From positions 9,452 through 40,398 of the forward strand of contig PAXL01000058.1 in assembly GCA_002714465.1 (NCBI GenBank): a stretch of DNA of 30,947 bases. The letters run 5' to 3'. The DNA comes from Gemmatimonadota bacterium. Lineage in GTDB: Bacteria; Latescibacterota; UBA2968. The notes below the pieces were generated by a model that worked only from the letters and a program-made list of their open reading frames with translations, had not been told where the DNA came from and did no database searches. Both the position numbers and the translations under genes were made by a program. Below, one piece after another: positions 1-7,809 of this stretch. How positions within the stretch are numbered: the stretch's first letter is position 1; the number at the start of each line of letters is the position of its first letter.

Positions 1-1944
1 GGAAACGTCTTGGGAGGGCCAGGTGGGCAAGTGACTGGCACCCCTCCGGGTGGCACGCGCGGTATCTCACAAAAAGGAAGTAATCTGTTCATATCGGACG
101 GCTTCAGCGCTGCGGGCAAATCTCCAAGGACTGACGCCAACCTTTACGGGGTCATAACGCACACCGTTTCACCTAAAACGTTCTACGAGGTTCGGCTGGC
201 CTGGCAAAACACAAAGATCGACACGAACGGTGTTCCTGCGGCGACTGGGGATATCGTACGTGATGCCAACGGATTTTACGAAGCGCGCGACATACACGCG
301 TTTACGTATGCGGACCGTGGTCGTCTGATCCTTAAGGCGGATCTTAGCAGCCAGGCGACAAAGGGCCATTTCTTCAAGGCGGGGTTCGAGATCATCCGCA
401 ACAGTCTCTATCAACACGAGGAGACTTTTGTGGACACGAGGTCCCGGAGTGTACGCATGGTGGGCGAAGGAGATCCCGTCCTCGGTATGAAGCCCTTCAA
501 CCCGACCACATATGCGGCTTACGTGCAGGACAAAATGGAGTTTGAGGGTCTGGTTGTGAACGCAGGGCTCCGCTTGGATGTGCTGGATCCCGGGACGAGT
601 TACGGGCGTGCTATGGATGAGGTGTTGTGGAACCACTACAACTCCCTGACTCGCTGGCGTAACGTTCCCACCGTCGATTCGCCAAGACAAACGGCAGTCA
701 GTCCTCGGCTGGGCATCTCGCACCCAGTAACGGAAAAATCGACAATCCGGTTCTTTACGGGGCGGTTCTTCCAGTTTACGGGGCTTCAGCACCTTTACAA
801 CCGGGAGTTCAGGTCGACTACTCCGGATAAGGATCTGAACAACAACGGGCAGATCGACCAGGCGGAGCGTTTCAACTCGCTCATCTACCCGCTGGCCGGT
901 GAGTTCGGGAACATCAACATGAAACCGGAGCGGACGACGAACTTTGAAGTCGGCGTGGACTGGAACTTCACCCGAGAGTATGTGCTGGGTGTGACAGCTT
1001 TCTACAAAGATCAGGAAGGCGTTCTGTCGAGCGGTGGGTCTGACTTCTTCCTGCACGATCCGGTTAAGGGTTTCAATTCCTCCTACTCGCACGGCTTCTT
1101 TAATCGTCGGTTTGCCACATCGCGAGGGTTGGAACTGTCCTTCCGGAAAGCCTTCAGTCACATGACGGCTTTCAACGTGTCATATAACCTCAACTGGTCG
1201 AAGTCGAATCGTGGTGGACTTGCTTCCTGGGAATGGTTCGTCGTTCCGACGAACGCATATGTCCAGAGCAACAAGTTCTTCGCCGGTGTTGATATCCAAG
1301 CCGACGGTCAGGAGACCCCACGCGTTCCGACTCAGGCTGAACGTGATGCGCTTGGAGCCGCTGCGGACGCGATAGCCGTGTCATACCAAGCCAAGGCTGA
1401 TTCACGGGAGCCTAAGGCTGTCGCCTTCTGGGAGCAGCCGGTAAAGTTGGACACAGGCCTCTATTCGTTCAACATCGCGAACTACAACATTCCCGACCTG
1501 GAGAGTGGGGTAGACCGTCGAAACTTTGCCTCAGTCCAGTTCCTGTTCTCTGCGCCTCCGGACTTCCACGTTAAGCCGCTTGCCGGTTTTCGCGCGAGTC
1601 TGGTATGGCAGATGCAGAGCGGTACACCTTGGAACTACACGCCGCCGACGGGACCTGCTCAACGTCGCAAGGGCCCTGTGTCGACACTGACCGACATCAG
1701 CCTAGAACGTGATTTCAACTTGGGCAGCACGGCTGTTGGCACGGGATTCCTGGAAGTGCGGAACCTGTTCGGTCAACGGGATGACACCGGGACTGGGTTT
1801 GCCTGGGTTCAGTATGGTCTTCAACAGCCTCCGCCAGGTGACGGCAAGTTCACGACGTATGGTGACATCAAAGAATTGACACGCTACAACGGCGGTCTGG
1901 GAGATCCGAGAAACATCGTGATCGGCGCCCGGCTGAAGTTCTGA
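1..1944 (+). CDS. TonB-dependent receptor, C-terminal beta-barrel part (5' truncated by window edge)
   Basis: The reading frame is open from the first base, so the gene starts upstream of the window; the TTG at 10 is not a real start. What remains (about 647 codons) is outer-membrane beta-barrel sequence: alternating aromatic/polar strands, a typical receptor strand motif around 'MKPERTTNFEVGVDWNF' (near 920-970), and a final strand ending in 'GARLKF' with the C-terminal Phe expected for BAM-assembled barrels. The plug and any carboxypeptidase-regulatory-like N-terminal domain lie outside the window. An EF-hand-like acidic loop (DLNNNGQID, about 832-858) sits in what is probably an extracellular loop. 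It is followed after 56 bases by an exported protein and then a PorV-like gene, suggesting a SusC-like uptake or surface module. The substrate cannot be told. Family assignment is strong; the specific receptor class is uncertain. Confidence 0.88.
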   Translation, partial: GNVLGGPGGQVTGTPPGGTRGISQKGSNLFISDGFSAAGKSPRTDANLYGVITHTVSPKTFYEVRLAWQNTKIDTNGVPAATGDIVRDANGFYEARDIHAFTYADRGRLILKADLSSQATKGHFFKAGFEIIRNSLYQHEETFVDTRSRSVRMVGEGDPVLGMKPFNPTTYAAYVQDKMEFEGLVVNAGLRLDVLDPGTSYGRAMDEVLWNHYNSLTRWRNVPTVDSPRQTAVSPRLGISHPVTEKSTIRFFTGRFFQFTGLQHLYNREFRSTTPDKDLNNNGQIDQAERFNSLIYPLAGEFGNINMKPERTTNFEVGVDWNFTREYVLGVTAFYKDQEGVLSSGGSDFFLHDPVKGFNSSYSHGFFNRRFATSRGLELSFRKAFSHMTAFNVSYNLNWSKSNRGGLASWEWFVVPTNAYVQSNKFFAGVDIQADGQETPRVPTQAERDALGAAADAIAVSYQAKADSREPKAVAFWEQPVKLDTGLYSFNIANYNIPDLESGVDRRNFASVQFLFSAPPDFHVKPLAGFRASLVWQMQSGTPWNYTPPTGPAQRRKGPVSTLTDISLERDFNLGSTAVGTGFLEVRNLFGQRDDTGTGFAWVQYGLQQPPPGDGKFTTYGDIKELTRYNGGLGDPRNIVIGARLKF

Positions 1945-2000
1945 AAATGACCGACATCCTACAGCTTATCAGAAAGCACAAGATCGGGGAGGAATTCACT

Positions 2001-4343
2001 ATGTCGAGCCGTTCGCTCTGTAATCGGTGCGGATTCGGCTTTCTGCTGATCGCACTGCTCTTCACGAGTGCTCAGCAGTCCGAAGCTCAGGTGGTTTACG
2101 CCGCCTCGCGGCACATGACTCGGTCCCAGGTGTGGCTGTCGTTCACCAACTCCGGGACTTCCAGTATGCACTACAACAAAACGCCTTCACGCGTGATGAT
2201 GCGGATGTGCTACCCCGGGGCGATGTACTCGCTCTACGCGCTACTCGGCACGGAAGAGTTCGTGGAATACTGGGGTGACAAGACGTTTAAGTCCTCTCCG
2301 CAGAAAGCCGAGCCAGCCATGCATTCGTCAGGTGAAGGCGTGCTGGTACTCACAAATGTCGGCGGTGAAAAGTTCGTGTCCGTTACGGGACCCCGGCTGC
2401 CCACGGAGGACATCCAGCCGATGTTATACGACATCGAAAATCAACCCGAAGCGTCGTGGGGAGTAAGGACGGTGGTTCCGGCGCGTGGCGTATCTCCTGG
2501 CAGGGAAACCTCGAACTGGTATGCGGGGGCCATCCCGCAGGATGTCGACCTTTCGAAGGCTCGCCCATACGAGATCCACAACTTCGACTACGGGATCTAT
2601 CCCCCAGTGCAGAATGCTGGCGAGGAAGTCCACATCACGCAGTGGCGAACTCAGCACGATGTGATCGTTACCCGAAAGGCACACGCCTGGAGTAACCAAG
2701 ACTTCGACGACTTCTTCATCATAGAACTGGAATTCGAGAATCGTGGAAGTTTGCAGCTCGATGACACCTACTTCGGGGTAATGAACACGTTCTACGTGAA
2801 CAACGCTGAATCGGCGTATCGTTTCGGTCACGAAGGCGGGTTGATCACCTACAAGCGGACGGGCGCTCTGGACGACTGGTATCGCTACAGCGAGGCGTCG
2901 AATTTTACACCCAATCCCTATAGCGGACTAACGGCTGCGGATTTCACGGACAAGTATATCAACTACCAGTGGGACGGGAATTCCACAGCTCGGTTTGAGG
3001 AGGACACGGGTTCACCGTATTCCCCGGATCTCGAACATTCGCGGGGCGCCTTCCCGGGCAGCAAGAACAGGCCCGCCGGGACGCCAATCGCGCCGGCCTT
3101 CCAATTCATGGCACCGCTGGCTCTCAGCAACTCCGGAACCCATCCCTTCAATGCTGCTGATCAAGGCAAGTATGTGGATCCGGGGAGCACGGTTCCGCTC
3201 TCCCATTGGTATCAGGCCTACGCGCGTAACAATATCGACGATCCCACACGCGGTGCACTGAGTCCAGCCGATCAGTATGATTTTTTTGTGGGCCCGACGA
3301 TGGACAACCCGACGTCAGAGCAACAGCAGTGGCACGATCAGATTTACGGACCTTACAACCTAGCCCCCGGCCAGAAGGCGAAAGTTGTGCTTGTCTATGG
3401 GTTCGGTTCGGCGGCGGAATTCGAAATCAACCCGACCACCGGATATGCCAAAGACATCACGGACTGGTCATTTGGTGTCGGCGAACTCAGTGTGGATGCA
3501 CGAAAGACGCTGCTTGCAAAGGGCGAGGTGGCCATTCTCAGGCATCTCGAACACGCTCAGTTCGCGTATGATAACGAATTCATGATTCCCGACTCACCAC
3601 CGGATGTGGATTTCTTCCAGACGAGCAACGCGAACGCGCGAATCCTTCTGGAGTGGCCTGATGACGCCGAGTCCGCGATCAATCCCGATTACGGCACAGC
3701 CGATGTGACGGGCTATAGAGTTTACCGTTCCGTCTGGCAAGAGGTCGGACCTTGGGAGTTAGTGGGGGAGGTCGCTGCAGGGACGAGTTCCAGTGGTATG
3801 TATGAGTGGGAGGACACGAATTCATTAGCCGGATTCGGTTTCGCCTACAATGTGCGATCTGTGGCCAGTCCCAAAACAACGTGGTCGCAGGGAAGCAAAT
3901 CCTTCTCTGATCTGCCTGAAACGGTTCAGACGCATTTGAAAAGTGGGCTCGAGGGCGGCTGGGCCGCCGCTGAACAGAGGATGATCGTTAAAGGCAGCCC
4001 GCTACTTGCGGCGAATGCGGAGTCCAACGCGCTAACACGTGAAATTCTGGTGGTTCCGAATCCATTCAATCTCAATGAAACGGATCTCAACTACCAAGGC
4101 ACAAACAAGGTTCGATTCGTTGGCGTTCCCAGTAAGTCCAAGATCTCTATTTTCACGGTTTCGGGTGATCTGGTGGCGGTGATCAATCACGACGATCCTT
4201 CCGCCGGCGAGGCTCGCTGGATGTTGAAGGACCGGTTCCTTACGGGTGAAGCGACCTCCGCCGTTTACTTCTACGTGGTGGAATCGCTGGCGCCCGAAAG
4301 TCGGGGCAAGAAAGTCTCCGGCTCCTTCGTGATCAACCGATAA
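2001..4343 (+). CDS. Large exported protein with FN3-like and C-terminal sorting-like (T9SS/FlgD-type) domains
   Basis: The 780-residue product starts at the ATG at 2001, chosen over an in-frame ATG at 1947 because GGGGAGGA lies just upstream (about 1986-1993) and because this start places a signal peptide at the N-terminus (basic start, then FGFLLIALLFTSA, cleavage near SEAQ). Residues about 540-640 look like a fibronectin type III module ('GYRVYRSVWQ', 'WPDDAES'). The last about 95 residues have the pattern of type IX secretion sorting or FlgD-like Ig domains: 'VVPNPFN', then 'ISIFTVSGDLV', then 'AVYFYVVES' and a short terminal strand 'GSFVINR'. The body matches no family I recognise. Placement between a TonB receptor and a PorV-like gene suggests a surface protein exported with them, perhaps substrate-binding in the SusD position, although it has no SusD features I can see. 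Confidence 0.82.
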   Translation: MSSRSLCNRCGFGFLLIALLFTSAQQSEAQVVYAASRHMTRSQVWLSFTNSGTSSMHYNKTPSRVMMRMCYPGAMYSLYALLGTEEFVEYWGDKTFKSSPQKAEPAMHSSGEGVLVLTNVGGEKFVSVTGPRLPTEDIQPMLYDIENQPEASWGVRTVVPARGVSPGRETSNWYAGAIPQDVDLSKARPYEIHNFDYGIYPPVQNAGEEVHITQWRTQHDVIVTRKAHAWSNQDFDDFFIIELEFENRGSLQLDDTYFGVMNTFYVNNAESAYRFGHEGGLITYKRTGALDDWYRYSEASNFTPNPYSGLTAADFTDKYINYQWDGNSTARFEEDTGSPYSPDLEHSRGAFPGSKNRPAGTPIAPAFQFMAPLALSNSGTHPFNAADQGKYVDPGSTVPLSHWYQAYARNNIDDPTRGALSPADQYDFFVGPTMDNPTSEQQQWHDQIYGPYNLAPGQKAKVVLVYGFGSAAEFEINPTTGYAKDITDWSFGVGELSVDARKTLLAKGEVAILRHLEHAQFAYDNEFMIPDSPPDVDFFQTSNANARILLEWPDDAESAINPDYGTADVTGYRVYRSVWQEVGPWELVGEVAAGTSSSGMYEWEDTNSLAGFGFAYNVRSVASPKTTWSQGSKSFSDLPETVQTHLKSGLEGGWAAAEQRMIVKGSPLLAANAESNALTREILVVPNPFNLNETDLNYQGTNKVRFVGVPSKSKISIFTVSGDLVAVINHDDPSAGEARWMLKDRFLTGEATSAVYFYVVESLAPESRGKKVSGSFVINR

Positions 4344-4369
4344 GCCTTTCACTTCGCGAGGATTGGATC

Positions 4370-5350
4370 ATGAAACGATTGTTATTTAGCGTGATGTGCC
4401 TGGCTTTGGTGGCCTTTATGGCTACACCTTCAACTGGTCAGGAAATGTTTCCAAACGCCCCCGAAGTGCTGAATCCTGAGGGGCGTGATAAATTGAAACC
4501 CACCACTTTCAATTTTCTCAAAGTTTCGACGAACGCACGTGTCTCTGGGATGGGCGAAGCGTTCACGGCCGTGGCGGACGGAATGGACGGGATAATCTGG
4601 AATTCGGCCGGCCTGGCATCGGTCGAGGGGTTTGGCTACGCCCTGAACTACACCAGTTGGCTTGTCGATTCGCAGTTTTTCTCCGGAGCACTGGCCTACA
4701 ACACTGGATACGGAGTGCTGGGTGTGAGTCTCGTGTCATTCAGCCTGCCGGCCAGTCCGGAGACGACGACTATGAAACCCGACGGAACAGGCAGGAGTGT
4801 CAGCACGGGCGACATGGCAATTGGTGTTGCCTACGCCAAACAGCTAACGGACAAGCTGTCGGCGGGTGCGACCGTACGCTACGTACAGTCGAAGCTCGGT
4901 GAAGACACACTCAGCGGCGTGTCGATCAATGTAAACACGCTGATGTATACCGGTTTCCGGAGTCTTCGCGTTGGCATGAACATGAAGAATCTCGGTGGAG
5001 AACAGGAGATCGTTAGTCAGAAGTCGGAGATGCCACTCGTGTTCAACCTAGGTTCGGCTATGGAGGTCATCGGTGAACTCGGGGAGCCCGTTTCTTTGAC
5101 TGCTGCTTTTGAAGGGGCCTATTTTACGGATCGAAACCAAAGGTGGAACCTCGGTGGCGAACTCTGGCTGCGGAATATCTTTGCCGTCCGCGCAGGCTAC
5201 AAGTTTAAGTACGACGAAGAGACGTGGAGCATCGGCGGTGGCCTGAGAGCGAACTTCGATGGCCGGAAGATTCAGGTGGACGCATCCTACACGAACTTCG
5301 GCGATCTGTTCGATGCACCGCTTCGTCTTAGTCTCTCCGGTGCATTCTAG
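4370..5350 (+). CDS. PorV/PorQ-family outer-membrane beta-barrel protein
   Basis: This 326-residue protein has a signal peptide (MKRLLFSVMCLALVAFMATP, cleavage near STGQ). It then has the hallmark of the PorV/PorQ (UPF0164-like) family at about residues 48-85: 'FLKVSTNARVSGMGEAFTAV', followed by an 'ADGMDGIIWNSAGLA'-type segment. The rest is amphipathic beta strands ending in 'LRLSLSGAF' with a terminal Phe. In Bacteroidetes, PorV works in type IX secretion, releasing or shuttling proteins with C-terminal sorting domains; homologues in other FCB lineages are commonly paired with receptor and exported-protein genes, as here. It begins 26 bases after the exported protein with GAGGA at 4358-4362, so co-transcription is likely. 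It is followed by an intrinsic terminator, making it the last gene of the module. Role in secretion is inferred. Confidence 0.88.
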   Translation: MKRLLFSVMCLALVAFMATPSTGQEMFPNAPEVLNPEGRDKLKPTTFNFLKVSTNARVSGMGEAFTAVADGMDGIIWNSAGLASVEGFGYALNYTSWLVDSQFFSGALAYNTGYGVLGVSLVSFSLPASPETTTMKPDGTGRSVSTGDMAIGVAYAKQLTDKLSAGATVRYVQSKLGEDTLSGVSINVNTLMYTGFRSLRVGMNMKNLGGEQEIVSQKSEMPLVFNLGSAMEVIGELGEPVSLTAAFEGAYFTDRNQRWNLGGELWLRNIFAVRAGYKFKYDEETWSIGGGLRANFDGRKIQVDASYTNFGDLFDAPLRLSLSGAF

Positions 5351-5427
5351 AGGTCACGGCGACTCAGTTACCGGTGGCCGCGGTGCAACCGGGTAGGCAC
5401 ACACCACGGATAGAACTCAATCGGAAA

Positions 5428-5466
5428 CCCCGCTCGAAGCTAGGTAGAGCTTCAGCGGGGTCTTCC
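5428..5466 (+). terminator. Intrinsic terminator after the receptor/PorV module
   Basis: The arms 5428-5441 and 5448-5460 pair as CCCCGCT-(C)-GAAGCT with AGCTTC-AGCGGGG, with a single bulged C and a six-base loop, followed by TCTTCCGTTT. An outer pair (TCGGAAA at 5421-5427 with TTTCCGA at 5468-5474) could extend the structure. It lies 77 bases past the PorV-like stop and about 40 before the next start, separating the two + strand units. Confidence 0.8.
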
Positions 5467-5503
5467 GTTTCCGATAGACCCATCTGATTGAACGGGAGCT
5501 GGA

Positions 5504-7510
5504 TTGGCGATCCCAACGAAAAACCAAGCACGGTCTGACGGCGGACCTGCGACAGGGAGTGGTGCAGCCGGTGACCTGACACTCCGATCGGTGGTGCTCG
5601 GCGTTTTCGTCGTGGTCTTCATCAACCTCTGGGTCACCTATGCGGAAACCGTTGTACACGCCTCCCGGCTTAACCTGAGTTTCTTCCAGATCACGCTTCT
5701 CTTTGTCTTTCTTGTCCTGGTTGTGGTCTTGAACCCCCTTCTCAAATCGGTTAGACCGTCAGCAGTTCTTTCTACTGCTGAACTGCTTGTCGTTGTCGCG
5801 ATCGGGATGGTTGGCTGTGTGGTGCCGACATCCGGAATTGTCGGGTTCATGATCGGCGTCATCTCAACTCCCATATATTTTGCGACACCCGAAAACGGGT
5901 GGGCGGAGTTCTACCATCCACAACTCGATTCATGGATCGTCCCGACCAACCGGGAGGCTCTTCGAGTGTTCTATGAAGGTCTTCCACCTGGGGCTGACGG
6001 TCCCTGGAGGGCGTGGATTCCGTCGTTGGCGTGGTGGGCGTGCCTTGTCGGTGCGATCTTTACCGCTTCGGCGTCGGCGATGGTGATTCTGCGGAAGCCT
6101 TGGGTAGATCACGAGAAACTGGCCTATCCCCTGGTAGCGGTTCCTCTGGCGATGGTCGAGGAAGCTCGAGACTCCTCGCTGAGTTTTCCTGCGTTCACTA
6201 GGAGTCTGCTTTTCTGGGCAGCCGCAATGTTCGCGTTTCTTCTTCTGGTGTGGAATTCATTGTCGTGGCTCTATCCCGTATTGCCAAGCGTTTCACTGTA
6301 TCCGCATGGCGGCTACTTCCGGTTCACCCGATATTCGCCGGGCATCTACGTCCAACCCCTGCAGTTTTTCACCATGGCGTTTGCCTACTTTGCGAACACA
6401 CAGGTACTTTTCAGCGTCGTGTTTTTCTACATCCTCCACGTGGTAGAGGGGGGGATATTCAACCGTCTTGGCTACCAGATCGAAGCATCGACGGATTCCT
6501 TCAGCGCGGATCCCCCGACCCAAGCCTGGCAATGTTTCGGCGCACTCGCATTTATGGTGGTCTGGCGGCTGTGGGTCGCCCGGCACCACCTAAGAGACGT
6601 CTTTCTCAAGGCGCTTAACAAGGATCATCCGGCTGAGGACAGAGGAGAGGTTTTGTCCTACCGGACTGCCGTGATCTCTCTTGTGCTTAGCTTGACCTTC
6701 GCACTCTTCTGGTTTCACCGTGCGGGGATGGATCTCGTTAGCGGGGTGATGTTCCTGACGGGATTGACCATTGTTTACCTAGGAATGGCCCGCGTGGTCT
6801 CGGAGGCCGGTGTCGTGTATGCCCAGGCGACCGTTTCGCCGCAGGCTTTCGTCATGGATGTTCGGGGCACCGCCGCGCTTTCGTCCCGGACGATGACATC
6901 CCTGGTGCTCTCTTACTCGCTGATCGACTACATGCGGGGTCTTTTCATGCCGGGGCTCGCGCACGTTGTCAAGCTTGGGGACTTCATCCGGGGGAGTCGT
7001 CGTCTTCTGCTGATGGTTGCCGGTGTCGGTGTGCTTGCCGGGTTTGTGTCCTCCGTCTGGCTGACTATCTATCTGGGTCACGATCACGGCGCATACAACT
7101 TCCCGCGGTTTCCTTTTTTTAGCGGAGACCCAAAGGGCGTGTTCGGTTCCACCCTTGTACTGATCAAGACGCCAAATGTCCTTGACCCGAACCGGATCAT
7201 CTTTTTCTCGATCGGGGCATTTCTGTTCGCTTTGATAACCTTCCTGAGATACCGGTTCTCTTGGTGGCCGATCCACCCCGTGGGTCTAACCATCTCGGCA
7301 GCGGATAACAACGCTTCGCTTGTTATGCCCGTCTTCATGGTTTGGGTCGCCAAGTCGATTTTGTTACGGCTGGGCGGTGTCAATTTCTTCAACAAGGCAA
7401 AACCTCTGTTCATGGGACTTCTAACGGGTTACACCCTCGGCGTGGTGTGGTCCTTTACAGTGGACGCGATCTGGTTCAGCGGCAGAGGGCACCTCGTTCA
7501 CTGGTGGTGA
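5504..7510 (+). CDS. OPT-like multi-pass membrane protein (DUF6785/DUF6784 type), copy A
   Basis: This is a 668-residue polytopic inner-membrane protein with roughly a dozen hydrophobic segments, resembling the OPT-like proteins catalogued as DUF6785/DUF6784 in Planctomycetes, Latescibacteria and relatives. Visible landmarks are 'FINLWVTYAETVVHASRLNL' near residue 40, a 'DHEKLAYPLV' motif after the fifth or so helix, a loop with 'NRLGYQIEASTDSFSADPPT', 'YSLIDYMRGLF', and a C-terminal block 'WWPIHPVGLTISAADNNASL' with an 'FNKAKPLFMGLLTGY' helix. The start is a TTG at 5504 with GGGAG at 5494-5498; no better ATG fits upstream of the first helix. Transport of a peptide, siderophore or organic compound is plausible from the OPT resemblance but nothing here shows the substrate. 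A close paralogue follows. Confidence 0.8.
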   Translation: MAIPTKNQARSDGGPATGSGAAGDLTLRSVVLGVFVVVFINLWVTYAETVVHASRLNLSFFQITLLFVFLVLVVVLNPLLKSVRPSAVLSTAELLVVVAIGMVGCVVPTSGIVGFMIGVISTPIYFATPENGWAEFYHPQLDSWIVPTNREALRVFYEGLPPGADGPWRAWIPSLAWWACLVGAIFTASASAMVILRKPWVDHEKLAYPLVAVPLAMVEEARDSSLSFPAFTRSLLFWAAAMFAFLLLVWNSLSWLYPVLPSVSLYPHGGYFRFTRYSPGIYVQPLQFFTMAFAYFANTQVLFSVVFFYILHVVEGGIFNRLGYQIEASTDSFSADPPTQAWQCFGALAFMVVWRLWVARHHLRDVFLKALNKDHPAEDRGEVLSYRTAVISLVLSLTFALFWFHRAGMDLVSGVMFLTGLTIVYLGMARVVSEAGVVYAQATVSPQAFVMDVRGTAALSSRTMTSLVLSYSLIDYMRGLFMPGLAHVVKLGDFIRGSRRLLLMVAGVGVLAGFVSSVWLTIYLGHDHGAYNFPRFPFFSGDPKGVFGSTLVLIKTPNVLDPNRIIFFSIGAFLFALITFLRYRFSWWPIHPVGLTISAADNNASLVMPVFMVWVAKSILLRLGGVNFFNKAKPLFMGLLTGYTLGVVWSFTVDAIWFSGRGHLVHWW

Positions 7511-7809
7511 TGCTTTGAAGACGGAAGCAGTCAAATGACCGGAAGCGCGGGTGCGGTTGAAATGTTCGGGTGCAGTTTCGGAATCAATGACCAAATTGAA
7601 CCGAATGGACCATCGACCGGAAGTCCCGCCAAACTGACGCTAACAGAGGCGTCGTGGCATTCTCGATAATTATGAAGATTTCTTGTTTTCTGGCCCTAGC
7701 CCGTATAACGGACGAGGGTCCGGCTAGTTTGTGATGGGCGCTCAGAAGTTGGGTGGCTTTATCGTGGATTGGGATCGATGAGCCCCGACTAAGCCCAGGG
7801 GAATCTGAT
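7511..7809. other. Spacer between tandem OPT-like genes
   Basis: There are 299 bases between the two membrane-protein genes with no convincing ORF or RNA gene. A short inverted pair (CTAGCC and GGCTAG, about 7695-7726) brackets a 20-base interior but has no T-tract. The length suggests that copy B may have its own promoter, but I cannot point to clear -35/-10 boxes. Confidence 0.5.
7797..7803 (+). promoter_or_regulatory. Shine-Dalgarno site deciding the start of OPT-like copy B
   Basis: AGGGGAA lies six bases before the GTG at 7810. This favours 7810 over the in-frame GTG at 7753, which lacks such a site. Confidence 0.75.

Noticed and set aside
169..1161. 330-codon - strand frame
   Set aside because: It lies fully inside the TonB receptor frame and has no recognisable domain; GC-rich coding sequence often leaves such shadows.
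6779..7276. 165-codon - strand frame inside OPT-like copy A
   Set aside because: The overlapping membrane protein has a clear paralogue; the opposite frame gives composition without family features.
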